A stretch of 64,000 nt of DNA, from positions 310,001 through 374,000 of the forward strand of contig NZ_BAAADS010000001.1 of assembly GCF_039522605.1 (NCBI RefSeq). Direction: 5' to 3'. Below the pieces are notes generated by a model, which was not told where the DNA came from, made no database searches, and saw nothing but the letters and a program-made list of their open reading frames with translations. The translations under genes were made by a program, and so were the position numbers. This document shows, one piece after another, positions 8,429 through 16,748 of this stretch (position 1 is the stretch's first letter; every line of letters starts with the position of its first letter). The DNA is from Lentibacillus siamensis (lineage in GTDB: Bacteria; Bacillota; Bacilli; Bacillales; Amphibacillaceae).

Positions 8429-9781
8429 TTATTTCGTTGCTCCAGCCATTACTGCTTCAACTGATTCTTCCAACAGCTCCAATCCTTCCTCCAGCTGTTC
8501 GTCAGTGATCACTAAAGGCATCAACAGACGGACAACATTGTCATAAACACCTGCTTTCAGCACAATTAAGCCGCGTTTGTGAGCCTCCTGTAAAACCTGT
8601 GCAGTCTGTTCTTTTGCCGGCTCTTTCGTTTCCCTGTCTTTCACCAGTTCCAATGCACACATGGCACCAAGACCGCGGTAATCACCAATCACATCATATT
8701 TTCCATACATCTCTTTGAACTTTTCCATGACACGCTTTCCGATTTTTTCTCCGCGTGCCGGAATATTTTCTTTTTCCATCACATCAAGCACAGCAATACC
8801 GGCACGGCAGCCAAGCGGACTTCCGCAATATGTGCCGCCCAATTCACCGGGATTTGCACCGTCCATTACTTCTTTTCTGCCAATAATACCGCTGATTGGC
8901 AGGCCGGCAGCCATCGATTTGGAAATCGCAACCAGATCCGGTTCAACTCTGAAATGCTCCATTGCGAAATATTTCCCCGTACGTCCAAACCCTGTCTGGA
9001 TTTCATCGGCAATGAACAATATGCCGTGTTGTTTACACAGGTCATAAACGCCCTGCACAAACTTTTTATCCGGAACAATAAATCCGCTTTCGCCCTGAAC
9101 CGGTTCCATGATGAATGCTGCCACTTGCGTTGGATCAACTTCTTTAACGAAGAAGTCCTCAACTTGCTGCAGCATGTAGTCCGAATAATCTTCTTCATTC
9201 ATCGATTCAGGCCGGCGATAATGATATGGATATGGCGCATGGTAAACTTCCGGTGCAAACGGTCCATATTCATATTTGTACGGTTTTACTTTTCCGGTCA
9301 TGGTCATGGTCATCAATGTACGTCCGTGAAAACCGCCGGTAAATGAAACAACCGCCTGACGATTCGTATATTTACGGGCAATTTTGACTGCATTTTCATT
9401 CGCTTCAGCACCACTGTTCAGAAACATTACCTTCTTATCAAAGCTCCCCGGTGCAAGCGCTGCCAACTTCTCCGCAAATTCAATATATGGATCATACATC
9501 ATGACATTAAAACCGGTATGAATATAACGGTCAACCTGATCATGCAGTGCTTCCGTCACCGTACCATGACTGTGTCCGACGTTAATACAGCCGATAGCTC
9601 CGGCAAAATCGATAAATTTATTGCCGTCAACATCATTTAACAGTGCACCTTTAGCAGATTCCACAAATGTCGGAATTCCATAACCTACCCCTTGTGGAAC
9701 GATATCATGCCTGCGATCAAGCAGTTCCTTTGCCTTTGGTCCCGGCAATTCGGTTTTTACATCTGCAAATTTTCTACTCAT
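8429..9781 (-). CDS. gabT: Class III aminotransferase (GabT-like)
   Basis: A 450-residue fold-type I omega-transaminase with PLP aspartate D259 in LFIADEIQTGFGRTGK and PLP lysine K288 in AISKSMAAGLP. IGCINVGHSH and the HTGFNVMMYDPY stretch are typical of 4-aminobutyrate transaminases. The start follows GGGAGGCTGATCGAG. It is the first enzyme gene behind the gntR regulator, 57 nt away, so it is likely co-transcribed from the operator-controlled promoter at 10556-10615. A second class III transaminase (15242-16585) is a better DoeD candidate. This one may handle 4-aminobutyrate or share the diaminobutyrate step. Confidence 0.87.
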   Translation of the reverse strand: MSRKFADVKTELPGPKAKELLDRRHDIVPQGVGYGIPTFVESAKGALLNDVDGNKFIDFAGAIGCINVGHSHGTVTEALHDQVDRYIHTGFNVMMYDPYIEFAEKLAALAPGSFDKKVMFLNSGAEANENAVKIARKYTNRQAVVSFTGGFHGRTLMTMTMTGKVKPYKYEYGPFAPEVYHAPYPYHYRRPESMNEEDYSDYMLQQVEDFFVKEVDPTQVAAFIMEPVQGESGFIVPDKKFVQGVYDLCKQHGILFIADEIQTGFGRTGKYFAMEHFRVEPDLVAISKSMAAGLPISGIIGRKEVMDGANPGELGGTYCGSPLGCRAGIAVLDVMEKENIPARGEKIGKRVMEKFKEMYGKYDVIGDYRGLGAMCALELVKDRETKEPAKEQTAQVLQEAHKRGLIVLKAGVYDNVVRLLMPLVITDEQLEEGLELLEESVEAVMAGATK

Positions 9782-9838
9782 CTCGATCAGCCTCCCTGAT
9801 ATATTTATAGTTTCAGATTCCCGGAAATATAACGGAAT

Positions 9839-10516
9839 CTAATTGGCATTCACACGGTTTTCATCATTTACCCCGAGCAGTTTCTCCTCGACATATTCAA
9901 TATGGTTGCTGACCCTTTTCACTACAGCATCCTTATCCTTTGAAATCAGCGTCTGGAGTAATTCCTCATGTTCCCGGTAAAATGACTGCGGACTTGAATA
10001 ATATTGATCCAAATGCATGAGAAAGGTCCGGATTTGCACCTGAAGTGAATTATAAATCCTTACAATTCTTGCATTCCCACATAAGTTCACAACAAAACTG
10101 TGAAACTCCATATCCAGGTCAAATAATCCGTTCCAGTCATGTTCATCCGCCTTTATTTTCATTTGTTCCGTAATCTTTTTCAGCTTTTCAAGTTGTTGTT
10201 CATCAAGTTTGGGCATTGCCTTTTTAAACGCCTGTGATTCAATAAGTGTACGCAATTCGATAATTTCATTTAAATCCTGTTCGGTAAAATCCGCTACATA
10301 CGTTCCTTTTCGAGCTTTACTGACGATCAACTCCTCTGTTTCCAGAATTTTAAATGCTTCCCGTATCGTGCTTCTGCTGACATCAAAGTGCTCAGCCAAA
10401 TCTGTTTCCAGCAGACGGTCGCCAAATTTGATTGATTCACTCCAGATATCCTTTTTTAACTGATCGGCAATCAATTCACTCAGTGGTTTTTGCACGATAA
10501 TATTATCATCGCCCAT
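9839..10516 (-). CDS. GntR-family regulator, FadR/FCD type
   Basis: A 225-residue regulator. An N-terminal winged helix (about residues 8-70) has the recognition helix in DVSRSTIREAFKILETEEL. The C-terminal all-helical FCD domain carries the usual metal/ligand histidines (DMEFHSFVVNLCGNARI, and YREHEELLQTL near its end). I place the start at 10516 because AAGGGGAG precedes it. FCD regulators sense small carboxylates or amino acid derivatives and usually repress. An inverted repeat ATGTCGA-TTG-TCGACAT lies in its own promoter and again in the doeA promoter, so it probably regulates itself, the operon behind it and doeA. Proteobacterial ectoine clusters use a different, MocR-type GntR regulator (EnuR), so this would be a distinct control system (inference). 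Confidence 0.9.
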   Translation of the reverse strand: MGDDNIIVQKPLSELIADQLKKDIWSESIKFGDRLLETDLAEHFDVSRSTIREAFKILETEELIVSKARKGTYVADFTEQDLNEIIELRTLIESQAFKKAMPKLDEQQLEKLKKITEQMKIKADEHDWNGLFDLDMEFHSFVVNLCGNARIVRIYNSLQVQIRTFLMHLDQYYSSPQSFYREHEELLQTLISKDKDAVVKRVSNHIEYVEEKLLGVNDENRVNAN

Positions 10517-10555
10517 TACCGGACTCCCCTTCTGCATTTTTTCTGCATATGTTTT

Positions 10556-10642
10556 ATGTCGATTGTCGACATTAACTTATAGTTCCATCATAATTCAGAC
10601 TATTCGGATTGTCAATTGCAATCTAATAATTTTAAATCTTTT
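10556..10642 (-). promoter_or_regulatory. gntR promoter with operator and upstream conserved block
   Basis: Read on the minus strand: -35 TTGACA (10615-10610), 17-nt spacer, -10 TATGAT (10592-10587). Then, 14 nt on, comes the inverted repeat at 10572-10556 with 7-bp perfect arms ATGTCGA/TCGACAT around TTG. Upstream of the -35 by 13 nt is AAAAGATTTAAAAT (10642-10629). The same four parts with the same spacing occur before doeA. The operator covers roughly +8 to +24, where a bound repressor would block transcription. Confidence 0.75.
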
Positions 10643-10794
10643 AATTAAGTGATAGCAGACTTTTCAAAAAAAACACACCACTTGCTGCTAACACGGTGCG
10701 GTTTTTATATATTTTTTGGTTGACTTCCCGCCATTATACGGCTACGTTTGAATTAATTCTGATTTCATTTTTTGGCAAAAAGGGGAGGAGAACA

Positions 10795-11778
10795 ATGAAG
10801 AAGAAGATACTGGCATATAATCGGGTGGAAAAGCCTGTACTGAAACGACTTCAGGACCAATATGATGTACAGTTTTTTAAAAATGTCGACACGAAAAACG
10901 ACTCCGAATTTCTTAACTTTCTTCATGAAGCGGACGGAATCATAGGACTGGAGCTGCCGGTTGACCGTGAGTTGCTGGAGCACGCTCCCAACCTGAAAAT
11001 CATCAGTAATGTTTCGGTCGGTTACAGTAACCTGGATCTGAATGCACTCAAAGAAAAAAACGTAATGGCAACCAACACTCCGGGCGTGCTGACGGACACG
11101 GTAGCTGATACTGCTTTTGGAATTTTAATTGCTGCGGCCAGAAGAATTCCCGAATTGGATAACTATGTAAAAAACGGCAACTGGACTTCCGAAGCAGTCG
11201 GTCCGGAACTTTTCGGCACGAATGTACACCATAAAACACTGGGAATTATCGGGATGGGCCGAATTGGCAGTGCCATTGCACAACGGGCACATTTCGGCTT
11301 TGACATGGAAATCCGGTATCACAGCCGCTCCAGCAAACCGGATGCCGAAGAGCGATTTGGGGCGAAGTACTGTGAACTGGATGAATTACTCGAGACATCT
11401 GATTTTGTCTGCATGATTACACCATTGACTGAACAAACGGAAGGAATGCTAGGTAAAAAAGAATTTCAGCGGATGAAAAAGTCTGCTATTTTCGTCAACA
11501 GCTCACGCGGAAAAACAGTTGTCGAAGAGGATCTGATTGAAGCACTTGAACAAGGTGAAATTGCCGCTGCCGCACTTGACGTATTTGAACAGGAGCCAAT
11601 CAATGCTGACAACCCACTTTTAAAGATGAAAAATGTTGTCACTACTCCGCACGTCGGTTCTTCCACCGTGGAAACTGAACTGAAAATGTCGGAGTTGGCA
11701 GCAGATAATCTTGAAGCCGGATTGAACGGTGAAAAACCTGCCAATCTAGTTGATGAGAGTGTTTGGAAAGATAAATAG
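10795..11778 (+). CDS. D-2-hydroxyacid dehydrogenase (glyoxylate/2-ketogluconate reductase type)
   Basis: A 327-residue NAD(P)-dependent reductase of 2-keto acids. It has the Rossmann motif GIIGMGRIGSAIAQRA (near 143-158), the substrate-binding VSVGYSN (near 70), the catalytic arginine in NSSRGKTVVEE, the DVFEQEP glutamate segment and the catalytic histidine in TTPHVGSST. The start at 10795 has AGGGGAGGAG upstream; an earlier in-frame start at 10696 lacks one. It is divergent from gntR, with the operator region between. Likely substrates are glyoxylate, hydroxypyruvate or 2-ketogluconate. Its link to the ectoine genes is only positional. Confidence 0.88.
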   Translation: MKKKILAYNRVEKPVLKRLQDQYDVQFFKNVDTKNDSEFLNFLHEADGIIGLELPVDRELLEHAPNLKIISNVSVGYSNLDLNALKEKNVMATNTPGVLTDTVADTAFGILIAAARRIPELDNYVKNGNWTSEAVGPELFGTNVHHKTLGIIGMGRIGSAIAQRAHFGFDMEIRYHSRSSKPDAEERFGAKYCELDELLETSDFVCMITPLTEQTEGMLGKKEFQRMKKSAIFVNSSRGKTVVEEDLIEALEQGEIAAAALDVFEQEPINADNPLLKMKNVVTTPHVGSSTVETELKMSELAADNLEAGLNGEKPANLVDESVWKDK

Positions 11779-11794
11779 GGTTGTTGTAAAATAC

Positions 11795-12257
11795 AATGAG
11801 GTTGGGTAATCAGAAAGTAAAAATTAAAAGACGAACAATTCAAGGAACTAGCGGAGGAAATATACGTAGACTCCCGCGGGAGGAAAGGCCTAGATGAGAC
11901 CCCGCAGTGCGACGAGCACTACTTCTACCGAATCTGCTACGAGTTGCGAGGAGTGCTGCTTCCCCGAATATGCTTGCAACACGACGAGCACCAAGCACGA
12001 GGAGGGCTCAACAGCCGCCCGCGGTAAAGAAGACACAGCGAAAGTGTTTTTCTTGGCAGATAAGAAAGTATAAAACTTTCTTACTGCATAAGTGCAACTA
12101 TGGCTGTCATCTAAAGGCTTGGTGACAACCAAGTTTTCTAAAGCTGATGTCGCACTTATGCTCGAAAGTGAAAGCGAAGTATATTTCCGGAGCGGCTGAG
12201 CCTATCACATTAATTCTTCTTTTCTTTTGATAAAACACTTTTTGTTCCAACCTCATT
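11795..12257. mobile_element. 463-bp Bacillaceae-type repeat element with terminal inverted repeats
   Basis: Ends are a perfect 11-bp inverted repeat, AATGAGGTTGG at 11795-11805 and its complement at 12247-12257. Inner inverted copies of GGAAATATAC lie at 11856-11865 and 12179-12188. The core carries GACTCCCGCGGGAGG, GAGACCCCGCAGTGCGACG, GCTCAACAGCCGCCCGCGG and GCGAAGTATATTTCC, landmarks I associate with an intergenic repeat widespread in Bacillaceae. It has no credible coding capacity. A family A element is nested in its right half. This fills the gap between the hydroxyacid dehydrogenase and doeA. Confidence 0.7.
12055..12140. repeat. Hairpin repeat, family A, copy 2 (inverted, nested)
   Basis: Opposite orientation to the other copies and nearly identical to 37117-37203. 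It contains two hairpins: one with GATAAGAAAGT/ACTTTCTTACTGC arms and one with GGCTGTCATC/GGTGACAACC arms. It interrupts the larger repeat between CCCGCGG and GCGAAGTATATTTCC. Confidence 0.8.
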
Positions 12258-12279
12258 ATTAATCTAAAAATCCTATTAA

Positions 12280-13467
12280 TCAAGCAAGACGGATATTCGG
12301 TTTCACATACAACTCACGTGGGAAATCAGCAAGAACCTTACATCCGGTTTCGGTCACAAGAAATGATTCGCTGATTTCGACACCCATATTATCCATCCAA
12401 ATACCCGGAATCAAATGGAATGTCATATTAGGCTCCAGAATTGTTCTGTCACCTGGACGGAGACTCGCTGTATGCTCTCCCCAATCCGGCGGGTAGTTAA
12501 GTCCCATCGAATACCCCATACGTGATTCTTTCTTAATACCGCGTCGTTCAATAACCTGACGCCAGATTATTTCAAGTTCCTCACACGAAATACCGGGCTT
12601 AACTGCATCAAGCACAGCATTAATACCTTCCACCACAACATCAGACACATACTTCATATCATCATTAGGCTGTCCGATTACCACGGTCCGGGCCAATGGC
12701 GAATGATAACGCCTGTAACAACCGGCCAGCTCAATAATGGCAGGATCACCATGTTTAAATCTGTCATCCGTCCATGTCAGATGTGCTGCTGATGTTTTTT
12801 CACCCGTAGGCAGCAACGGAACAATGGATGGATAATCCCCTCCGAAATCTTCTGTACCTCTGATTTGTGCGTGTGAAATTGCTGCTACAACATCACACTC
12901 ACGGACTCCTTCATTAATTGTTTCAAAAGCCACATGCATTGCCTTTTCGGAAATTTCAGCTGCTTTTTTAATATAGCTTATTTCCTGATCTGACTTGATT
13001 ATCCGTACCCAGTTAACCATATTTGTACCGTCTTTAAATTTCGCATCCGGAAGACCTTGTGTTAACTGCATATATGACCTTGCAGTAAAATAGTACGCAT
13101 CAAGTTCCACCGCGATTGTCTGTTTATCACGTTTCCTTTCTTTTAATAAATCACAGACGAAATCCATTGGATGCCGTACTGCCGATTGTACATAGTGATC
13201 ACCATAAGGTATTATATGTCCGCCATCAAGCCACGTCGTATACTCAGCTGCACTTGCATCCTGACCGCGCCCTACCCATATTGGCTGCTCTTCATCCAAC
13301 ATTACAATCAGCATTTGATGAACATAAAAGGACCAGGCATCATAGCCGGTAAGATAGTTCATATTCGCAGGATCGGTGATCATCAGCATATCAACCCCGG
13401 CATCCAACATGCGCTGTTTCGTCCGTGCCATCCTCTCCTTAAACTCCGAAACAGAAAAAGTTAACAT
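12280..13467 (-). CDS. doeA: Ectoine hydrolase DoeA/EutD (M24 family)
   Basis: A 395-residue protein with the creatinase/aminopeptidase P 'pita-bread' layout: an N-terminal domain (1-155) with DPANMNYLTGYDAWSFY and a C-terminal catalytic-type domain. The segment MGLNYPPDWGEHTASLRPGD (321-340), then PNMTFHLIPGIWMDNMGVEI, is characteristic of DoeA/EutD as I recall them and unlike typical Xaa-Pro peptidases. DoeA opens the ectoine ring to N-acetyl-2,4-diaminobutyrate. The start at 13467 has AAGGAAGTG upstream. It is transcribed alone from an operator-bearing promoter, with a cre-like site between promoter and start. The composite repeat lies downstream. Assignment rests on remembered motifs, not an alignment. 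Confidence 0.85.
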   Translation of the reverse strand: MLTFSVSEFKERMARTKQRMLDAGVDMLMITDPANMNYLTGYDAWSFYVHQMLIVMLDEEQPIWVGRGQDASAAEYTTWLDGGHIIPYGDHYVQSAVRHPMDFVCDLLKERKRDKQTIAVELDAYYFTARSYMQLTQGLPDAKFKDGTNMVNWVRIIKSDQEISYIKKAAEISEKAMHVAFETINEGVRECDVVAAISHAQIRGTEDFGGDYPSIVPLLPTGEKTSAAHLTWTDDRFKHGDPAIIELAGCYRRYHSPLARTVVIGQPNDDMKYVSDVVVEGINAVLDAVKPGISCEELEIIWRQVIERRGIKKESRMGYSMGLNYPPDWGEHTASLRPGDRTILEPNMTFHLIPGIWMDNMGVEISESFLVTETGCKVLADFPRELYVKPNIRLA

Positions 13468-13504
13468 CAATATCACTTCCTTCGTGCATTCTTGTAGCAA
13501 ATCT

Positions 13505-13519
13505 TTGAAAGCGGTTACT
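13505..13519. promoter_or_regulatory. Probable cre (CcpA) site of doeA
   Basis: TTGAAAGCGGTTACT matches the consensus WTGAAARCGYTTWCW at 14 of 15 positions. It lies between the doeA promoter and start codon, a position where CcpA binding blocks elongation. Confidence 0.6.
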
Positions 13520-13629
13520 TTTTTTACAAGGAGGGTAACCTTAATGTTGTATTTGACAACTTTTAATTAAAATAAACCTCTTACTATAGTAAATGTGTCA
13601 TGTATAAATTTGGAACACAAATAAGAGCT

Positions 13630-13714
13630 TGTCGATTGTCGACATTGTCTTTACTCTATAATACTCTGTTCATTACGAAATTGTCAATAAAAATTACATT
13701 ATTTTAAATCTTTT
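13630..13714 (-). promoter_or_regulatory. doeA promoter with GntR-type operator
   Basis: Minus strand: AAAAGATTTAAAAT (13714-13701), 13 nt, -35 TTGACA (13687-13682), 18-nt spacer, -10 TATTAT (13663-13658), then the inverted repeat at 13644-13630 (arms TGTCGA/TCGACA around a 3-nt centre). It is the same arrangement as the gntR promoter. The leader to the doeA start is about 180 nt. Confidence 0.75.
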
Positions 13715-13723
13715 ACAAAGTGA

Positions 13724-13750
13724 TGAGCAGTGCCTATAATGCACTGCTCA
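13724..13750. terminator. Stem-loop after the APC permease gene
   Basis: Perfect 10-bp arms TGAGCAGTGC/GCACTGCTCA around a 7-nt loop, 20 nt beyond the permease stop. No clear U-run follows on either strand, so it may be an RNA-stabilising or weak termination structure. Confidence 0.45.
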
Positions 13751-13770
13751 ACTGGGCTTAAAAAATTATA

Positions 13771-15180
13771 TTACGCAATTCGATCAATCTCTTTTTTCAT
13801 ATGTTCATCAGCATAATCCTTTCCGTATTTTGCAACGGAATATTTATAAAAAATAAATCCCAACACAGCCCAAAGTCCTATAATCGCCCATTCATATGGC
13901 CAGGCAAGAGCTGATGGCATTCCAGGCATATAAAGGACGGCTATTCCAATTGTCAGCACAATTGCAATCCAGCCAATTGCTGTTCCACCCGGCAATTTAA
14001 ACGGACGTTTCATCTCAGGTTCCCTTTTTCGTAAAATAACAAATGAGACCGCCACCATCAGCCATGCCACCACAAGTCCAAGACCACCTGCGTTAACAAG
14101 CCACACAAGTGCAGGGCGGCCAAACAAGGGGGCAATTACTGAGAAAAATCCAATCAGCAATATGGCTTTATGCGGTGTTTTATATTTCGGATGAAGCTCA
14201 CCCAAACTTTTTGGAAGCATCCCGGCTTGAGCTAGTGCATAAATCGCCCGACTGCCGCCAACATAGAAGCCGATCCAGCTTGTTAATATACCGCCGATGC
14301 CACCAAGTACGAGAATATTACCCATCATCCGGCTGTCACCAAAAGCTAGAGCCATGGCATCCGCGGTGACCAGGTTCGACTCAGCCAATTCGGCAGGATT
14401 CATTATTCGCGAAACACCGAATATTACGGCGACATACCAGACAATCGCCAGAATAACGGAAAAGATGAGTAACTGTCCGATTCGTTTTTGCTTCAGGTTA
14501 ATTTCCTCGGCAGCCTGAGGAATAACATCAAAACCGACAAACATGAAGGGTGTCATAATGATCACCGTCAATAACCCTGCTATTCCTTCCTCAAATAACG
14601 GCTGCATATTCTGCGGGTTTCCATTTGCAGTACTGCCGGTTATCAAGAGAATTCCGGCAATCAGAATCAGCAATGTCAGAATAAAAGAGATTGCGGTAGT
14701 CAACTTTATACCCCGGTAGTTAATCCAGGCAATCAACACCGAACCAATTATTCCTACACCGGCCCAGGTAATCGTCACATCCCAGCCTGCTATCGTATAC
14801 AAATGTCCCATGCTGTAACCGGGAATCAAATAATCAAAAACTGTCGGCAGTGCCACTGCTTCAAATGCGACAACAGATACATACCCCAAAATAATTGCCC
14901 ATGTTGTGATAAATGAAGCAATCCTTCCCATTGCTTTAAAGCTGTAAACATGTTCTCCTCCTGCAAGCGGCAGCGCCGATGACAGCTCGGCATACGTTAA
15001 GCCGACGAATACAACAACCGTTCCGCCAATTACGAAAGCCAATATCGCACCGAGTGAACCTGCCTCCGTAATCCACAAGCCGGTCGTTACTACCCAACCC
15101 CAGCCAATCATTGCTCCAAATGCGAGAGCGAGCACATCTTTATTTCCAAGGATTTTCAACAGCTTTTGTTCATTCTCCAA
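13771..15180 (-). CDS. APC-superfamily amino acid permease
   Basis: A 469-residue integral membrane protein with about 12 hydrophobic spans. GAMIGWGWVVTTG near residue 25 matches the substrate-binding glycine-rich TM1 motif of the APC family, and the region PFKLPGG near the end is typical. I place the start at the TTG at 15180, because AAGGAGGAGAGG precedes it; an ATG 39 nt upstream lacks a ribosome site. It lies 61 nt after the DoeD-like gene on the same strand, so it is probably co-transcribed. Its substrate is unknown. Given the neighbours, ectoine, hydroxyectoine or diaminobutyrate uptake or export is the natural hypothesis, though published ectoine importers belong to other families. Confidence 0.87.
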   Translation of the reverse strand: MENEQKLLKILGNKDVLALAFGAMIGWGWVVTTGLWITEAGSLGAILAFVIGGTVVVFVGLTYAELSSALPLAGGEHVYSFKAMGRIASFITTWAIILGYVSVVAFEAVALPTVFDYLIPGYSMGHLYTIAGWDVTITWAGVGIIGSVLIAWINYRGIKLTTAISFILTLLILIAGILLITGSTANGNPQNMQPLFEEGIAGLLTVIIMTPFMFVGFDVIPQAAEEINLKQKRIGQLLIFSVILAIVWYVAVIFGVSRIMNPAELAESNLVTADAMALAFGDSRMMGNILVLGGIGGILTSWIGFYVGGSRAIYALAQAGMLPKSLGELHPKYKTPHKAILLIGFFSVIAPLFGRPALVWLVNAGGLGLVVAWLMVAVSFVILRKREPEMKRPFKLPGGTAIGWIAIVLTIGIAVLYMPGMPSALAWPYEWAIIGLWAVLGFIFYKYSVAKYGKDYADEHMKKEIDRIA

Positions 15181-15241
15181 TTTCCTCTCCTCCTTGTCAT
15201 GTGAATGATGTTTAAACATATGTTTGCGCCCAGTGAATTAT

Positions 15242-16585
15242 TTACATAACCTGCCCAAGTTCTTTCTCAACAGCATGTATCGCATCGTACAGCTTATCAA
15301 CCAACGTATTAATTTGTACCTTATTGATGATAATCGGCGGTGCAAAACAGATAATGTCCGTGTTGTCGTAGGTGACCGGTCGGCAAATAACCCCGCGCTG
15401 ATGAAGAGCGTCAATGACCTTTGGTGCAACCTTTTGATCAGAAGTAAAGCGTTCATTTGTCCCCGGATTGCGTACGAGTTCCACCGCACCAAGCAGACCC
15501 ATAGTGCGAACATTGCCCACGATATTAAGTTTTTCTTTTATATTCTGAAATCCCTGCAGTAAAGCTTCGCCCATTTCCCGTGAATTTTCCACCAGACCCT
15601 CCTGCTCAAGAATTTCAATATTTTTTAACGCCACGGCGGCGGCTGTTGGGTGTCCACTGTAGGTGAATCCATGAAACAGAGTCCCTTCCGACATTTCTTT
15701 CAGCACCTCGTGAATAGGATCAGATACCAATACACCGCCAAGTGGTATGTAACCGCTCGTAACCCCTTTGGCAAATGTCAGCAGATCAGGCTGAACGCCA
15801 TAATTTTCCACTGCGAACATTTTTCCTGTCCGGCCAAAACCGGTAATGATTTCATCGGCAATCAACAAAATGCCATACGCATCACAAACCTGTCGTACTT
15901 TTTCCAGGTAATCTTTCGGAGGAATCAGGACGCCTCCAGCCCCTTGCACGGGTTCCACGAGAAATGCTGCTACGTTTTCCGCCCCCTCGGTTTCAATCGT
16001 TTCACGAAGCGACGCAATAGCTGAATCCGTGCTGCTTCCATAAGGTGTTTCCGCATGTGTAAAGCCTGTCATCATGTGACCTGCCATACCCCAAAACTGT
16101 GGAATTCCGGTTGCACTGGTTGATGCGGCAGCTACACCGTGATACCCGCGTTTTAATGAAATAATCGTTTGGCGCTCTGGCTGCCCTTGAATTTTCCAGT
16201 AATGCCGCACCAGTTTGATAGCCGAATCATTCGCTTCCGATCCACCTGAAGTAAAAAAGACTGCATTCAGGTTTGCAGGCGAAATGGACGCAATTTTTTC
16301 AGCCAGTTTGATGGCTGGCTCATGACTGAATGTCGAAAATGCGGAACTGAAAGCCAGTTTTTTCATTTGTTCTGCGGCTGCATCGGCAAGCTCCACCCTC
16401 CCATGGCCGATATTGACATTCCACAAAGAAGACATCGCATCAATGTATGCGTTATCACTTTTATCATATAGATAGATGCCTTCCCCTTTTTCCATAATCA
16501 CTTTCGGGCCATTTTCCTGTTGCTGCTGAATCGATGATGTTGGATGAATAAAATGCCGTTTATCCAATTCACGTAAATTTTCCAT
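15242..16585 (-). CDS. doeD: Class III aminotransferase, DoeD-like diaminobutyrate transaminase candidate
   Basis: A 447-residue fold-type I aminotransferase of the omega-amino acid:pyruvate group. PLP contacts are GSEAND (115-120), D244 in LLIADEIITGFGRTGK and K273 in TFAKGVTSGY. The N-terminal DAMSSLWNVNIGHGR is characteristic of this group. The start at 16585 has AGGAGG upstream, while an in-frame start 78 nt further out encodes an unlikely hydrophobic extension. Next to an APC permease and near doeA, the likely reaction is L-2,4-diaminobutyrate to aspartate semialdehyde (inference). A taurine/beta-alanine:pyruvate transaminase is the main alternative. Confidence 0.78.
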   Translation of the reverse strand: MENLRELDKRHFIHPTSSIQQQQENGPKVIMEKGEGIYLYDKSDNAYIDAMSSLWNVNIGHGRVELADAAAEQMKKLAFSSAFSTFSHEPAIKLAEKIASISPANLNAVFFTSGGSEANDSAIKLVRHYWKIQGQPERQTIISLKRGYHGVAAASTSATGIPQFWGMAGHMMTGFTHAETPYGSSTDSAIASLRETIETEGAENVAAFLVEPVQGAGGVLIPPKDYLEKVRQVCDAYGILLIADEIITGFGRTGKMFAVENYGVQPDLLTFAKGVTSGYIPLGGVLVSDPIHEVLKEMSEGTLFHGFTYSGHPTAAAVALKNIEILEQEGLVENSREMGEALLQGFQNIKEKLNIVGNVRTMGLLGAVELVRNPGTNERFTSDQKVAPKVIDALHQRGVICRPVTYDNTDIICFAPPIIINKVQINTLVDKLYDAIHAVEKELGQVM

Positions 16586-16748
16586 ACACAATTCCTCCTG
16601 TTCAATGAAATAAAAAACCAGCAATATGAACAGACAAACGCACCTATTTTGTCTTTCGCTCATATAACTGGTTTATATCCAAGTACTTGCCCTGTTTCAT
16701 CAACAAGGTCAATCAGACTTCGCAGTTACTATTTATTGTATTATTATT

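Noticed and set aside
10675..10710. Weak hairpin with T-run upstream of the hydroxyacid dehydrogenase
   Set aside because: Short imperfect stem (CACACC/GGTGCG) with no transcript known to need it.
11795..12257. Insertion sequence
   Set aside because: Terminal inverted repeats exist, but the element has no transposase-sized frame; treated as a non-autonomous repeat.
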